Origin: Neisseria mucosa
GTDB lineage: Bacteria; Pseudomonadota; Gammaproteobacteria; Burkholderiales; Neisseriaceae
Direction: 5' to 3'
DNA: 64,000 bases
Assembly: GCA_003028315.1 (NCBI GenBank)
Contig: CP028150.1
Location: 124,001-188,000, forward strand
The stretch's first letter is position 1; the number at the start of each line of letters is the position of its first letter. Below are positions 9,401 through 20,262 of the stretch, in pieces. Below the pieces are notes generated by a model. The model made no database searches. It was not told the DNA's origin and saw nothing but the letters and a program-made list of their open reading frames with translations. The translations under genes were made by a program, and so were the position numbers.

Positions 9401-9790
9401 AGGTGTAGAAAAAGAGGGGGTGGCAACCGGTTCGATGTGCGGCTCGACAGGCGCATTGTCCGCAGTCGCCGCAGGCTCAACCTTCTCATGAAGCGGCGCA
9501 GGGGTCGTCTGAATATCGTCGGCATGTTCGGACAAAACAGCACGCAGTTTCCGCGCCTGCCCGACTCCTGCTTCATCATGAACGGTTTCATGTTCCAAAG
9601 CCGTCAAACGCAGCTTCAGCAACTCGATTTCTTTTTCCAGATTTTGCAGTTTCGCATCATGTTCTTCCTGACGCGGTTTGCCGAGTTCACGCGCAAACAA
9701 CCATAAAATAGAGCCGAAAATGACGCCGACGGTCATTTCGTCAAGAAAATAGCCAATGAGGATGGGGATGAGTAGGCAGAAATACTGCAT
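6464..9790 (-). CDS. large DUF2339 family polytopic membrane protein
   Basis: 1108 residues from the ATG at 9788-9790 (MQYFCLLIPILIGYF). The frame is open further upstream, but that extension carries no recognisable domain. Order: one N-terminal membrane helix, a coiled-coil stretch (LQNLEKEIELLKLRLTAL), a low-complexity Pro/Ala/Ser/Glu linker to about residue 200, then some two dozen or more hydrophobic segments to the C-terminus. This is the plan of DUF2339 proteins, whose function is unknown. Three DUS cores lie in the linker (about 9231, 9261 and 9506), encoding SSEN and QTT peptides, and one lies in the membrane part (7372). It is transcribed alone between DUS hairpins. Confidence 0.85.
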   Translation of the reverse strand: MQYFCLLIPILIGYFLDEMTVGVIFGSILWLFARELGKPRQEEHDAKLQNLEKEIELLKLRLTALEHETVHDEAGVGQARKLRAVLSEHADDIQTTPAPLHEKVEPAATADNAPVEPHIEPVATPSFSTPVPPVSAEPSVQPEPALYADSVETPAQVSAIQEDERKQDAPVLQTSSENEAPMSSENISENADADSRETVIHKEEGFDFKFSENPIVAWFLRGNPLLKTGIVVLFLGLAFLLRYASERIYVPVEMRYLTVAGAGLAAVIGGWKLQSRKREYGLVLQGFGVAVMYLTSLAALKLHPLLPAPIVFVLMVAMVVLMALLAIRQNAQIMAQVALVGGLAAPILVSDGSGNYLVLFSYLSLLNAGVAAIAWFKAWRPLNLTGFAGTFSIAALWGMQSYTPQHFTTTEPFLIYHWLLYTFIAYLFARRKLTESREDTLAPVADNATLEEIWNSICSHGLRVHVLDHTLLFGTMAAAFGLQYRMVEHWPSADAFSALGFAAVYGLAALMLKRQQGLYILRQAFFALSLLFLTLAVPLHFERGNTVILWTVESALVYFFGLRQQRPHMRLGALVVYLLAALTQLSGYQEGGSTILQGQWFTTLLTLFGGAAIYLQWHLYRRKGSAHWEHTLQNATLCAALLYTSILPLLFFAERGSIIIFSALVAAWAFCRGKGKSDVFSTFALGNAIFILLFQASINNESNGFLTHWHLFAAAPLLFAAAYMLQYSRVQTEASENQGKQDQTLPFSQIAGWAILVIALMLGGFATYTQWTGEETLFIELWALPIFTTLLLLANRLNWKELFQTTLAFLPLFALHFIGYHLEHLWTAAAALPLAAATVLNFIILNNRRTNAPIGLHKLNIILIGILWSLWAGMYVGDRLDGVWSQLSWLAVPLIMWVVLHTQRQRGFFRRHQAAYQHSALPIAALAAASWMIWTNFSTPFQPTPLPYIPLLNPLELACAGMLWFALKSLPEALPAEYRRVNAPGVAALAFMVISAGVMRLWHFYDGITWQLDIMLQSFGLQASLSVVWAVTAIILMVYGNRRKLRPFWITGAALMAIVVIKLFLIELSNSGGIARIASFIIVGVLLLLVGWFAPVPPKAVENEEDKA

Positions 9791-9917
9791 AAAACACCTG
9801 TCCGATAACGGTAAAAATATGCCAATTGTAGCATTCTTGTCATGAGAAGGATGTATAGAAGGCGTAACGGTAGGAAAAGCTGTTGTGCGGTAATGAAGAT
9901 GTGTCAGTGAAGCAAAA

Positions 9918-9956
9918 AGGTCGTCTGAAAACCGGAAATCCGTTTTCAGACGACCT
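9918..9956. terminator. inverted DUS pair after trkH
   Basis: AGGTCGTCTGAA (9918-9929) and TTCAGACGACCT (9945-9956) with a 15-base loop. It lies directly after the leftward trkH stop at 9961 and before the DUF2339 gene, with A/T-runs outside the stem. Confidence 0.88.
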
Positions 9957-9960
9957 GTCT

Positions 9961-11418
9961 TTATTTTTTCCAATAAGCCGGTGTCAACAAAATCAACACC
10001 GTAAAAATTTCCAAGCGGCCCAGCAGCATCACGGCTGAACACAGCCATTTTTGCACATCGCTCAATACCGCATAGCTGCCTGCCGGCCCGACTTCGCCCA
10101 AGCCCGGGCCCGCATTGGTAATACACGCGATGACGGCGGTGAAGGCGGAGATAAATTCCATCCCGCTTGCCATCAGCAAAAAGCTGAACACAATCGTCGT
10201 CATGAAATAAATCGAAATAAACGCCATCACCGTCAGCGCCATGCGGTCGGGAATCATGCGCCCGTTGACCTTGACCGTGCGCACCGCTTTCGGGTGCAGC
10301 AGAATCATCATCTCGCGCAGGCTGAATTTGAACAAGACCAACGCCCGCACGTTTTTAATGCCGCCGCCCATAGAGCCGGAGCTTGCCAACAGGTTGGACA
10401 GGAAAAACATCCACAGCGACACGATCAGCGGCCATTGCGCGAAATCCGTGTTGGAAAAACCGCTTGCCAGTCCGATGGAGACAAAGTTGAAGCTGACAAA
10501 ACGCAGCGAATCCCCAAAGGTTGCATAAAAATCCTTCTGCCACAGATACACCGCCGACATCAAAATACTGCCCGCCAGCAGCACCAGCAGTACGCGGCAT
10601 TCCTCGTCCTGCCAATAAGATTTGAGCGAACGCCGTGTCAGCGCCGTGAAATGCGTGGCAAAATTCACACCGCCCCAAAGCGTAAAAAACATGATCGCCC
10701 ATTCGACGGTCAGCGAATCAAAATAAGCGATGCTGGCATCGTGTGTCGAAAAACCGCCCAGCGACACCGCCGACATCGCATGGCAAAGCGCGTCAAACCA
10801 GCTCATTCCCGCAAAATGCAGCGTCAGAAAAGCCGCCGCCGTCGTCATCGTATAGAAGAACCAAAGTTTTTTTGCCACCTGCGAAATGCGCGGCGCCATC
10901 TTGCTTTCTTTGTCCATCCCCGGAATTTCAGCCTTGAAGAGCTGCGTTCCGCCCACGCCCAGCATCGGCAGAATCGCGACCGCCAGCACGATGATACCCA
11001 TGCCGCCCAGCCAGTTGAGCATATGCCGCCAAAAATTCACCGACGGGGCCAGCGTGTCCAAGCTCGTCATGACCGTCGCGCCCGTCGTCGTCAGTCCGGA
11101 CATTGCCTCAAAAAACGCATCGGTAAAACTGATGCCCGGAATGTGAATATAGATCGGCATCGCCGCCACCAGCGCAAATGCCAGCCACAACATCAAAACC
11201 AACGTAAACCCGTCGCGCGGGCGCAGCTCGCGGCGGAAATGGAAGGTCAGCAGCCAAACCGCGCAAGAGGTCAGCGTTGTCGCCAAAGCCGTGTAGGCAA
11301 ACGCCGGAAACGCGTTGTCCAGAAAAAAATACGACATCAGCGTCGGTACTGCGAGCACCATGGAAAACAGCAGCCCCAGTCTGGACAAAACGTGGACAAT
11401 AGGGAGGAACTTATACAT
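9961..11418 (-). CDS. trkH: TrkH-type potassium uptake channel subunit
   Basis: 485 residues from the ATG at 11416-11418 (MYKFLPIVHVLSRLG). An ATG 14 codons earlier lacks a ribosome site and would add a hydrophilic tail. The pore-loop signatures are present: SGLTTTGATVMTSLD, LGGFSTHDAS, GSMGGGIKN and CITNAGPGLGEVGP. TrkH is the membrane subunit that carries K+ inward and is gated by the cytosolic TrkA protein, which is not in this window. It is divergent from pyrG, with DUS at 11487 and 11576 in the gap. Confidence 0.93.
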   Translation of the reverse strand: MYKFLPIVHVLSRLGLLFSMVLAVPTLMSYFFLDNAFPAFAYTALATTLTSCAVWLLTFHFRRELRPRDGFTLVLMLWLAFALVAAMPIYIHIPGISFTDAFFEAMSGLTTTGATVMTSLDTLAPSVNFWRHMLNWLGGMGIIVLAVAILPMLGVGGTQLFKAEIPGMDKESKMAPRISQVAKKLWFFYTMTTAAAFLTLHFAGMSWFDALCHAMSAVSLGGFSTHDASIAYFDSLTVEWAIMFFTLWGGVNFATHFTALTRRSLKSYWQDEECRVLLVLLAGSILMSAVYLWQKDFYATFGDSLRFVSFNFVSIGLASGFSNTDFAQWPLIVSLWMFFLSNLLASSGSMGGGIKNVRALVLFKFSLREMMILLHPKAVRTVKVNGRMIPDRMALTVMAFISIYFMTTIVFSFLLMASGMEFISAFTAVIACITNAGPGLGEVGPAGSYAVLSDVQKWLCSAVMLLGRLEIFTVLILLTPAYWKK

Positions 11419-11639
11419 ATCAATTAATCTTAACAAACCGGCCGAATCATCCGGCGGCATGGGATGGCGATGAGGAAGCCGACATTTTCAGACGACCTTA
11501 TCGTCATCGGTAATCGCAAACAGACGTTATTTTAACAAATTATTGCCTTGTCTAGACGCAAAAGGGTAGAAGTGGAGGTCGTCTGAAAACCACATCCGCA
11601 TCCCGTCCCGCGTTTGCCAGAAAACCCGCTTAAAGGTAA

Positions 11640-13304
<1,665 letters not shown>

Positions 13305-13315
13305 TGCCCAGAAAA

Positions 13316-13378
13316 AGGTCGTCTGAAAAGAGAAAAAGCACCTCGGTTGAGGTGCTTTTTTGTGTTTTCAGACGACTA
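13316..13378. terminator. intrinsic terminator nested inside an inverted DUS pair
   Basis: The stem AAGCACCTC-GGTT-GAGGTGCTT followed by T6 lies at about 13335-13361. It is enclosed by a forward DUS (13316-13327) and a reverse DUS-like repeat TTCAGACGACTA (13367-13378). It terminates pyrG. Confidence 0.88.
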
Positions 13379-13744
13379 TACCGGATATTCATTCAGATAA
13401 AAATGACTTATCATTATTTTTGGGGAGAGTGGAGACCGGTTTTAGGAGTCGGGATGAAGTGTATGGGGGAAAAGCTACTTTCAAATCTCAAATTCCTACC
13501 TATCCATAAATGGTGGGTTTGCGTTTCTATTTGAATCAACTATAAAAAAATGGATGAATGTTGTAAAAAGTCTAAACTCTAATGAATAATAATTCTTATC
13601 AAGATGAAAAAGATTGTTTAAATATCGAAAGTTCATTATGATTGCGCAAATTGTTCCACGGGTCTTGCTGTTTTTGGTTTTGAGTCTCTTATTTTTGTTA
13701 AACGATAGACCTAAATTTGATTCTTTGATTAAAGAGGAGTTTGT
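13379..13744 (+). other. AT-rich leader region of the porin gene
   Basis: 366 bp with no gene on either strand that I can support. It is much richer in A/T than its surroundings and ends in a strong ribosome site (AAAGAGGAG) 7 bp before the porin ATG. The porin promoter must lie here, but I could not fix a convincing -35/-10 pair. Confidence 0.5.
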
Positions 13745-14866
13745 ATGAAAAAAGCCATTATTGCCCTGACTATCGCGGCTTTGCCTTTTGCAGCATCCGC
13801 CGAAGTTGTCCTGTACGGACAAGTTAAAAGCACCATCACTTCCGGACAGGTGAAAATCAAAGGTAACGAAGGTACGGAAAAAAGCGCGACTGCAACCCGC
13901 ATCAACGATAATACCTCGCGCATCGGCTTCAAAGGCAGCGAAAAACTCTCAGACGACCTCAAAGCCATCTGGCAGGTGGAACAGCGCACTTCCATTTTGG
14001 GCGAATCCAATAGCCAAAGTTTCGGCAACCGTGATTCCTTCATAGGCTTGGAAGGCTCATTCGGTAAGGTTCGCGTCGGCAATATGAACAATATGCTCAA
14101 CGAGATGGATACCATCGACCCTTGGTTGTATAAAACCAACGCGATGGGTTTGGGCATCAACACACGCACCGGTGTGCGCACCACATCCGTACGCTACGAC
14201 AGTCCTTCGTTCGGCGGGTTCAAATTCAATGCGTCCTACGCGCCACGCGACAACCGCAATCCGGACGACAAATATAAACATGAAAAACCCAGCAAAGAAC
14301 AATATACCGCCGGTTTGACTTATGAAAACAGCGGTTTCACCACCAACCTTGCCTACGGCCATTACAAAGGCGCGTACACCGACAAGAACGGTAAAATCAA
14401 AGCCGCACAAATCGCTAAAATCGAAAGCTACTATGACAAAAACAACCTGTTCGTCGGCGTAGGCGCGCAATATACCAAAGGCCATGAAAGCGCAAATAAA
14501 TATTTGGGTTACTTTACCGATGATTTCAATACGTACAAAGGCACTGACATTACTGCCGATGCCGGTAAAAATGAAGCCGTCAAAGTTGCAGATGCAGCCG
14601 TTACCGTGGGTTATACCTTCGGCAACCTGACCCCGCGCCTCACTTACGCCCACGGCTGGGCGGCAAAAGGCGTGAACAGCGGCGAGAAACTAGTCGATAA
14701 ATTCGACCAAGTAGTAGTTGGTGCCAACTACAAATTCAGCAAACGTACTTCTATGCTTGCTCATGCCGGTTATATGAAACTGGGCAGCAAAACCCGCCTG
14801 ACGCCGACTCAAACAGGGTCTGTTGAGCAAAAAGCCGTTTCTTTGGGTATGGTTCATAAATTCTGA
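13745..14866 (+). CDS. porB: neisserial trimeric outer-membrane porin (Por/PorB type)
   Basis: 373 residues. The signal peptide MKKAIIALTIAALPFAASA precedes EVVLYGQVK, and the C-terminus ends MVHKF with the terminal phenylalanine needed for beta-barrel assembly. The pattern of alternating strands and charged loops, including TSRIGFKGSEKLSDDLKAIW and DSPSFGGFKFNASYA, is that of the 16-strand Gram-negative porin family of Neisseria. It forms the general diffusion channel for small solutes. A DUS core lies in the coding sequence (about 13951), encoding LSDDLK. The exact class (PorA or PorB equivalent) is inferred because commensals normally have one porin. Confidence 0.88.
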   Translation: MKKAIIALTIAALPFAASAEVVLYGQVKSTITSGQVKIKGNEGTEKSATATRINDNTSRIGFKGSEKLSDDLKAIWQVEQRTSILGESNSQSFGNRDSFIGLEGSFGKVRVGNMNNMLNEMDTIDPWLYKTNAMGLGINTRTGVRTTSVRYDSPSFGGFKFNASYAPRDNRNPDDKYKHEKPSKEQYTAGLTYENSGFTTNLAYGHYKGAYTDKNGKIKAAQIAKIESYYDKNNLFVGVGAQYTKGHESANKYLGYFTDDFNTYKGTDITADAGKNEAVKVADAAVTVGYTFGNLTPRLTYAHGWAAKGVNSGEKLVDKFDQVVVGANYKFSKRTSMLAHAGYMKLGSKTRLTPTQTGSVEQKAVSLGMVHKF

Positions 14867-14897
14867 TGAAACCGTAAGGATAATCAGAAAATATAAA

Positions 14898-14935
14898 AGG
14901 TCGTCTGAAACCTGATTTTGGGTTTCAGACGACCT
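14898..14935. terminator. inverted DUS pair after the porin gene
   Basis: AGGTCGTCTGAA (14898-14909) and TTCAGACGACCT (14924-14935) around a short loop, followed by TTTTAT, 31 bp after the porin stop. Confidence 0.9.
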
Positions 14936-15130
14936 TTTATCATATAAAAATTTAAATATTTCCAAATTTAATAGAAGGTTCGAATACGGCGGATCTGTTT
15001 GTCCTTTTTACATAGGAAAACGCCTTAACAGTTAAAAAAATAAATTATTTTAGAATATTAAATTCTGATGTTCTCGTTTTGAGGTAGTTTTAGATAGTGT
15101 GTCAGAGGGGAAAATCTGCCGCATCAAACC

Positions 15131-16033
15131 TTATTTTTGAGAGGCGAGAAAGCCGCTTAACTCGAACTCGAAAGGCATTCCGTTTTGCGCGCCGGAGCGG
15201 GTAATAGACAGGGCGGCAGCGGCGCAGGCCTTGCGTACGGCGATGTCTATGCCTTCGTGCCAGAATACTGCCAATGCGCCGTTGAAGGCATCGCTGGCAC
15301 CCGTGGTGTCGGAGGTTTGTACCTTAAAACCTGAAACATGGCGCAGACGGCCTTTGGGGTCTTTATATACAGCGCCTTTACTGCCTGAAGTCATCAGGAC
15401 GGGGCAGGGGGATTTTAAAATCAACTCTTCGGGAGACAAGCCTTGCGGTGCTCCCAAGCTGGCGGCAAGCTCATAGCGGTTGGGTGTTAAGATGGTAATT
15501 TGCTCCAACAATTCTTTCGGGATGGCGCGGGCGGGTGCGGGATTAAGGATAAAGGGTTTGTTGTATTTTGCTGCCAGTTTTGATGTGGCTATCACGCACT
15601 CCATCGGAATTTCAAGCTGGCTGAGGATGATGTCGGCTTCGGCAAACCGTTCTTCTGCGGCTTCGATGTCGGCAACGGTCAGATACATATTTGCGCCGGC
15701 AATAACGATGATGGAATTTTCTTCGTCGGCAACGGTAATGTTTGCCATGCCGCTGTTTTGTCCCATGATGGTTTGGACATAATCGGTACATATGCCTTCG
15801 TGGCGGAGGTTGGTTACCATTTCCAGTCCGAAATCGTCGTCGCCGACTGCACCGATGATGGTTACGCATGCCCCTAGGCGTGCGGCGGCAACTGCTTGGT
15901 TGGCACCTTTGCCTCCCATGTAGCGATGGAATGAGCTTCCCAGCAAAGTCTCGCCCGCGCGCGCGAATTGGGTGGCGCGGGTTACTAAATCCATGTTGAT
16001 ACTACCGACGACGACGACTTTGATATGGAGCAT
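15131..16033 (-). CDS. rbsK: ribokinase-family sugar kinase
   Basis: 300 residues from the ATG at 16031-16033, chosen because AAGGGATA lies at the right distance upstream; an earlier ATG adds only eight residues. PfkB-family signatures are GSINMDLV, MGGKGANQAVAAARLG near the N-terminus and DTTGASDAFNGAL with the catalytic Asp near the C-terminus. The usual TGAGD reads TGASD here; the base Asp is kept. Ribokinase phosphorylates ribose to ribose-5-phosphate. No ribose transporter or repressor lies nearby, so the substrate is the family default. Confidence 0.85.
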   Translation of the reverse strand: MLHIKVVVVGSINMDLVTRATQFARAGETLLGSSFHRYMGGKGANQAVAAARLGACVTIIGAVGDDDFGLEMVTNLRHEGICTDYVQTIMGQNSGMANITVADEENSIIVIAGANMYLTVADIEAAEERFAEADIILSQLEIPMECVIATSKLAAKYNKPFILNPAPARAIPKELLEQITILTPNRYELAASLGAPQGLSPEELILKSPCPVLMTSGSKGAVYKDPKGRLRHVSGFKVQTSDTTGASDAFNGALAVFWHEGIDIAVRKACAAAALSITRSGAQNGMPFEFELSGFLASQK

Positions 16034-16485
16034 TCTGATATATCCCTTTTGAAACACGATACAACCGTATCAGGCGGTCTTTATTGATATTGAAATATGC
16101 AGGAAACCGCATTCTCTATGCCGATAGGCATTTTGCGTCATTGTACCCGCTGGAATTGCAAATGCAATATTAATTCCCGGTTTTCATATTTTAATATCAG
16201 ATTTTGTTGTAATTAAATCGTAAAATTTCGGAAATTTCATACCGTTTGAATGCTAAATTTGTACATTGGTCGGTTTTTATTTTGTTTTTTATAAAATTTA
16301 AATAGAATAGAAAATTTTATCTTTTTTACATACCATTTTTCTTTCAAGGTCGTCTGAAAACCCGCCGTGCCCGTTTTAGCGAAACTCACTTTGTTTGTTT
16401 TGGCAAGCCCCGCTTCACTCCTTTTCAGACGACCTTTTTCCAACCCTGCTACAATACGCCTTTTATTGTTCACGCCGATTTTGCC
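16034..16485. other. intergenic region between divergent rbsK and dnaE
   Basis: 452 bp, very AT-rich at 16170-16345. A forward DUS (16347-16358) and a reverse DUS (16424-16435) enclose 65 bp, too far apart for a tight hairpin but able to pair. I see no coding sequence or structural RNA here. Promoters for both genes are expected in the stretch. Confidence 0.55.
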
Positions 16486-19400
16486 ATGACCGAGCCGACC
16501 TACATCCCGCTGCGCCTGCATACCGAGTTTTCGATTACCGACGGTATGGTGCGGATTAAAAAACTGATTGCCAAAGCGCAGGAATACGGTTTGCCTGCTT
16601 TGGGCATCAGCGATTTGATGAACGAATTCGGTTTGGTGAAATTCTATAAAGCCTGCCGCAGCGCGGGGATTAAGCCCGTCGGGGCGGCGGATATTTGGAT
16701 AGGCAATCCGAATGCGCCCGACAAGCCGTTCCGCGCCATGCTGATTATCCGCAACGATGCGGGCTATCTGCGCTTGAGCGAACTTTTGACGGCGGCTTAT
16801 GTCGGCAAAGACCGCAATGTCCATCATGCGGAACTCAATCCCGAATGGCTGGAAAACGGCGACAACAGCGGCTTGATTTGTTTGAGCGGCGCGCATTACG
16901 GCGAAGTGGGCGTGAATCTGTTGAACGGCAATGAAGACGCGGCGCGTGCGGCGGCGTTGAAGTATGCGGCGTGGTTTCCCGATGCGTTTTATCTGGAGCT
17001 GCAACGCCTGCCCGAACGCCCCGAATGGGAGGCTTGCGTTTCGGGCAGCGTGAAGCTGGCGGAGGAATTGGGTTTGCCGGTGGTGGCGACACACCCGACG
17101 CAGTTTATGAGCCGCGACGATTTCAACGCGCACGAGGCGCGGGTGTGCATCGCGGGCGGCTGGGTATTGACGGACAAGAAACGTCCGCGCGATTTTACGC
17201 CGAGCCAGTTTTTCATTCCGCCGGAAACGATGCTGGAACGTTTCGCCGATTTGCCCGAAGCCTTGGAAAACACGGTGGAAATTGCCAAACGCTGCAATAT
17301 CCATATCACGCTGGGCAAAAACTTCCTGCCCCTGTTCCCGACGCCCGACGGTCTGTCGCTGGACGATTATTTGGTGAAGCTGTCCAACGAGGGCTTGCAG
17401 GAACGCATGGTTCAGCTTTATCCCGACGAGGCGGAACGGGCGGCGAAAATGCCGGAATATCAGGAGCGGCTGGATTTTGAGTTGAATATCATCATCCAGA
17501 TGAAATTCCCCGGCTATTTCCTTATTGTACAAGACTTTATCAACTGGGCGAAAACGCACGGCTGTCCGGTCGGGCCGGGACGCGGTTCGGGCGCGGGTTC
17601 GCTGGTGGCGTATTCGCTGAAAATTACCGACCTCGACCCGCTGAAATACGCGCTGCTGTTCGAACGTTTCTTAAACCCCGAACGCGTTTCCATGCCCGAC
17701 TTCGACGTGGACTTTTGCCAAAGCAACCGCGGTCGCGTGATTGAGTATGTGCGCGACAAATACGGCGCAGAGGCGGTGAGCCAAATTGTGACCTTCGGCA
17801 CGATGTCGTCCAAAGCGGTGATACGCGACGTGGGGCGCGTACTGGAATTGCCGTTTACCCTGTGCGACAAACTGTCGAAGCTGATTCCGCTGGAAGCCAA
17901 CAAACCTTTGGGTTTGGACGACGCGATGAAGGCGGAGCCGCAGATTCAGGAATTGATTGAAGCGGAAGAAGCGGACGAACTGATTACGCTGGCGAAAAAG
18001 CTGGAAGACCTGACGCGCGGTCTGGGTATGCACGCGGGCGGCGTGTTGATTGCGCCGGGCAAGATTTCCGATTACAGCCCCGTGTATCAGGCGGACGAAT
18101 CCGCCTCGCCCGTATCGATGTACGACAAGGGCGACGTGGAAGACGTCGGTTTGGTGAAGTTCGACTTTTTGGGCCTGCGCAACCTGACCATTATCGAAAT
18201 GGCGCAGAACAACATCAAAAACACCACCGGCGATATTGTCGATGTCGGCAAAATCCCGCTTGACGACCAGGCCGCCTACAAAATCTTCCGCGATGCGAAC
18301 ACCACCGCCGTATTCCAGTTCGAATCGACCGGCATGAAAAAAATGCTGAAAACGGCGCACACCACCAAGTTTGAAGAACTCATCGCCTTCGTATCGCTCT
18401 ACCGCCCCGGCCCGATGGACAACATTCCCGACTTCGTCGCGCGCATGAAGGGTCAGGAATTTCAATACATCCACCCTCTGCTGGAAGGCATCCTCGCACC
18501 GACCTACGGGATTATGGTGTATCAGGAACAAGTGATGCAGGCGGCGCAGATTATCGGCGGCTACTCGCTCGGCGGCGCGGACTTGCTGCGCCGCGCCATG
18601 GGTAAGAAAAAGCCCGAAGAAATGGTGAAACACCGCGAAATCTTCGCCGAAGGTGCAGCAAAACAAGGCATTTCGCGAGAAAAATCCGACGAAATCTTCA
18701 ACTACATGGAAAAATTCGCCGGCTACGGTTTCAACAAATCCCACGCCGCCGCCTACGCCCTGATTTCCTACCAGACCGCATGGCTCAAAGCCCATTACCC
18801 CGCCGAATTTATGGCGGCAACCATGTCGTCTGAATTGGACAATACCGACCAGCTCAAGCATTTCTACGACGACTGCCGCGCCAACGGCATCGAGTTCCTG
18901 CCGCCCGACATCAACGAATCCGACTACCGTTTCACGCCGTATCCGAACATGAAAATCCGCTACGCACTCGGCGCGATTAAAGGCACGGGCGAAGCCGCCG
19001 TCGAATCCATCATCGCCGCGCGGCAAAGCGGCGGCAAGTTTACCGGCCTGTTGGACTTCTGCGAGCGCGTCGGCAAAGAACACATGAACCGCCGCACCCT
19101 CGAAGCCCTGATACGCGGCGGCGCGTTCGACAGCATCGAACCCAACCGCGCCATGCTCTTGGCGAACATCGACCTCGCCATGAACAACGCCGACCAAAAA
19201 GCCGCCAACGCCAATCAGGGCGGGCTCTTCGACATGATGGAAGATGCCATCGAACCGGTGCAGCTCATCGACGCGCCCATGTGGAGCGAATCGGAAAAAC
19301 TCGCCGAAGAAAAAACCGTCATCGGCTTTTACCTGTCCGGCCACCCGTTCGGCCCGTATGCCCAAGAAGTCCGCCAAATCGCCCCGACCAAATTAGGCCG

Positions 19401-19920
19401 TCTGAAACCGCAAGACAGCGTGCGCCTCGCCGGATTCGTTACCGCCGTGCGCACCATGATGGGCAAACGCGGCAAAATCGCCTTCGTCAGCCTCGAAGAT
19501 TTGAGCGGGCAGATTGAAATCATGGTCAGTGGCCAGACACTGGAAAACTGCGCCGACTACCTCAAATCCGACCAAGTGCTGATTATCGAATCCAAAGTCA
19601 GCCGCGACGACTACGGCGGCGGCGACGGGCTGCGCATCATGGCAAACCAAGTCATGACCCTGCAAATGGCGCGCGAACGTTACGCCCGCAGCCTCAGCCT
19701 CGCCCTCGCCCCCGGCCACGACATCGCACGCCTCGCCGCCATCCTCACCGCCCACCGCCTGCCCGACACATCGCACATCCCGCTGCAACTGTCGTACAGC
19801 AACGACAAAGCGTCGGGCAAGTTTCAAGTGCCGCCAAAATGGATGGTTACGCCCAGCTCTGCGTTATTCGACGAACTGGAAAAACTGCTCGGCAGCAGGG
19901 CAGTGCGCGTGAATTGGTAA
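16486..19920 (+). CDS. dnaE: DNA polymerase III alpha subunit
   Basis: 1144 residues, normal for proteobacterial DnaE1, the replicative polymerase. Domains in order: PHP domain (PLRLHTEFSITDG), palm with GPGRGSGAGSLVAYSL and the catalytic aspartates in MPDFDVDFCQSNR (D405 and D407 from this start), fingers with YRPGPMDNIPDFV and YGIMVYQEQVMQ, the tandem helix-hairpin-helix region, and a C-terminal OB fold around VRLAGFVTAVRTMMGKRGK. A minority-form DUS AGGCCGTCTGAA lies inside the gene at 19395-19406. Confidence 0.97.
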   Translation: MTEPTYIPLRLHTEFSITDGMVRIKKLIAKAQEYGLPALGISDLMNEFGLVKFYKACRSAGIKPVGAADIWIGNPNAPDKPFRAMLIIRNDAGYLRLSELLTAAYVGKDRNVHHAELNPEWLENGDNSGLICLSGAHYGEVGVNLLNGNEDAARAAALKYAAWFPDAFYLELQRLPERPEWEACVSGSVKLAEELGLPVVATHPTQFMSRDDFNAHEARVCIAGGWVLTDKKRPRDFTPSQFFIPPETMLERFADLPEALENTVEIAKRCNIHITLGKNFLPLFPTPDGLSLDDYLVKLSNEGLQERMVQLYPDEAERAAKMPEYQERLDFELNIIIQMKFPGYFLIVQDFINWAKTHGCPVGPGRGSGAGSLVAYSLKITDLDPLKYALLFERFLNPERVSMPDFDVDFCQSNRGRVIEYVRDKYGAEAVSQIVTFGTMSSKAVIRDVGRVLELPFTLCDKLSKLIPLEANKPLGLDDAMKAEPQIQELIEAEEADELITLAKKLEDLTRGLGMHAGGVLIAPGKISDYSPVYQADESASPVSMYDKGDVEDVGLVKFDFLGLRNLTIIEMAQNNIKNTTGDIVDVGKIPLDDQAAYKIFRDANTTAVFQFESTGMKKMLKTAHTTKFEELIAFVSLYRPGPMDNIPDFVARMKGQEFQYIHPLLEGILAPTYGIMVYQEQVMQAAQIIGGYSLGGADLLRRAMGKKKPEEMVKHREIFAEGAAKQGISREKSDEIFNYMEKFAGYGFNKSHAAAYALISYQTAWLKAHYPAEFMAATMSSELDNTDQLKHFYDDCRANGIEFLPPDINESDYRFTPYPNMKIRYALGAIKGTGEAAVESIIAARQSGGKFTGLLDFCERVGKEHMNRRTLEALIRGGAFDSIEPNRAMLLANIDLAMNNADQKAANANQGGLFDMMEDAIEPVQLIDAPMWSESEKLAEEKTVIGFYLSGHPFGPYAQEVRQIAPTKLGRLKPQDSVRLAGFVTAVRTMMGKRGKIAFVSLEDLSGQIEIMVSGQTLENCADYLKSDQVLIIESKVSRDDYGGGDGLRIMANQVMTLQMARERYARSLSLALAPGHDIARLAAILTAHRLPDTSHIPLQLSYSNDKASGKFQVPPKWMVTPSSALFDELEKLLGSRAVRVNW

Positions 19921-20059
19921 GGAACAGGGGTCGTCTGAAACAGCGACGGAAAGCTGCTGTTTAAACTGCATCGCCATTAAAATACAAAGCCGTACCTTTA
20001 TTTTCAGACGACGTTTGATAAACCATTCAAAGACGTCGTCTGAAAACGCAAAACAACAC
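19921..20059. repeat. three loose DUS cores after dnaE
   Basis: GGTCGTCTGAA at about 19928, TTCAGACGACG at about 20002 and CGTCGTCTGAA at about 20035 lie in 120 bp and could pair in more than one way as a weak terminator for dnaE. The stretch to 20262 otherwise holds only the Correia element and one more DUS (20204-20215). Confidence 0.65.
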
Positions 20060-20166
20060 TATAGTGGATTAACTTTAAATTAGGACAAGGCGACGAAGCC
20101 GCAGACAGTACAGATAGTACGGCAAGGCGAGGCAACGCCGTACTGGTTTAAAGTTAATCCACTATA
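20060..20166. repeat. Correia repeat enclosed element, short (107-bp) form
   Basis: It begins TATAGTGGATTAACTTTAA, has the core GACAAGGCGACGAAGCCGCAG, and ends in the inverted terminus TTAATCCACTATA. It lacks the internal 50-bp segment with the IHF-type site found in the two 157-bp copies at 30711 and 32296. A TATAAT (20163-20168) is created at its right boundary, upstream of the next gene. Confidence 0.93.
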
Positions 20167-20262
20167 ATATTGACCCTGACTCAGAATGAATCGAAAACAT
20201 AAAAGGTCGTCTGAAAGCAGATTTACTGCAACATGAAACCACACCCATTGAGGAGATAAACC

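Noticed and set aside
13560..13605. A Fur-box-like AT-rich stretch upstream of the porin gene (AATAATAATTCTTATCA)
   Set aside because: It matches the Fur consensus only partially, and such matches are expected by chance in AT-rich leader DNA.
17671..19377. A 568-codon open frame antisense to dnaE, and similar long antisense frames opposite pyrG (11709-13253) and uvrD (1888-2763)
   Set aside because: These are mirror frames of GC-rich coding sequence. Their translations are rich in Phe, Val, Gly, His and Asp runs and show no domain, and the sense genes are certain.
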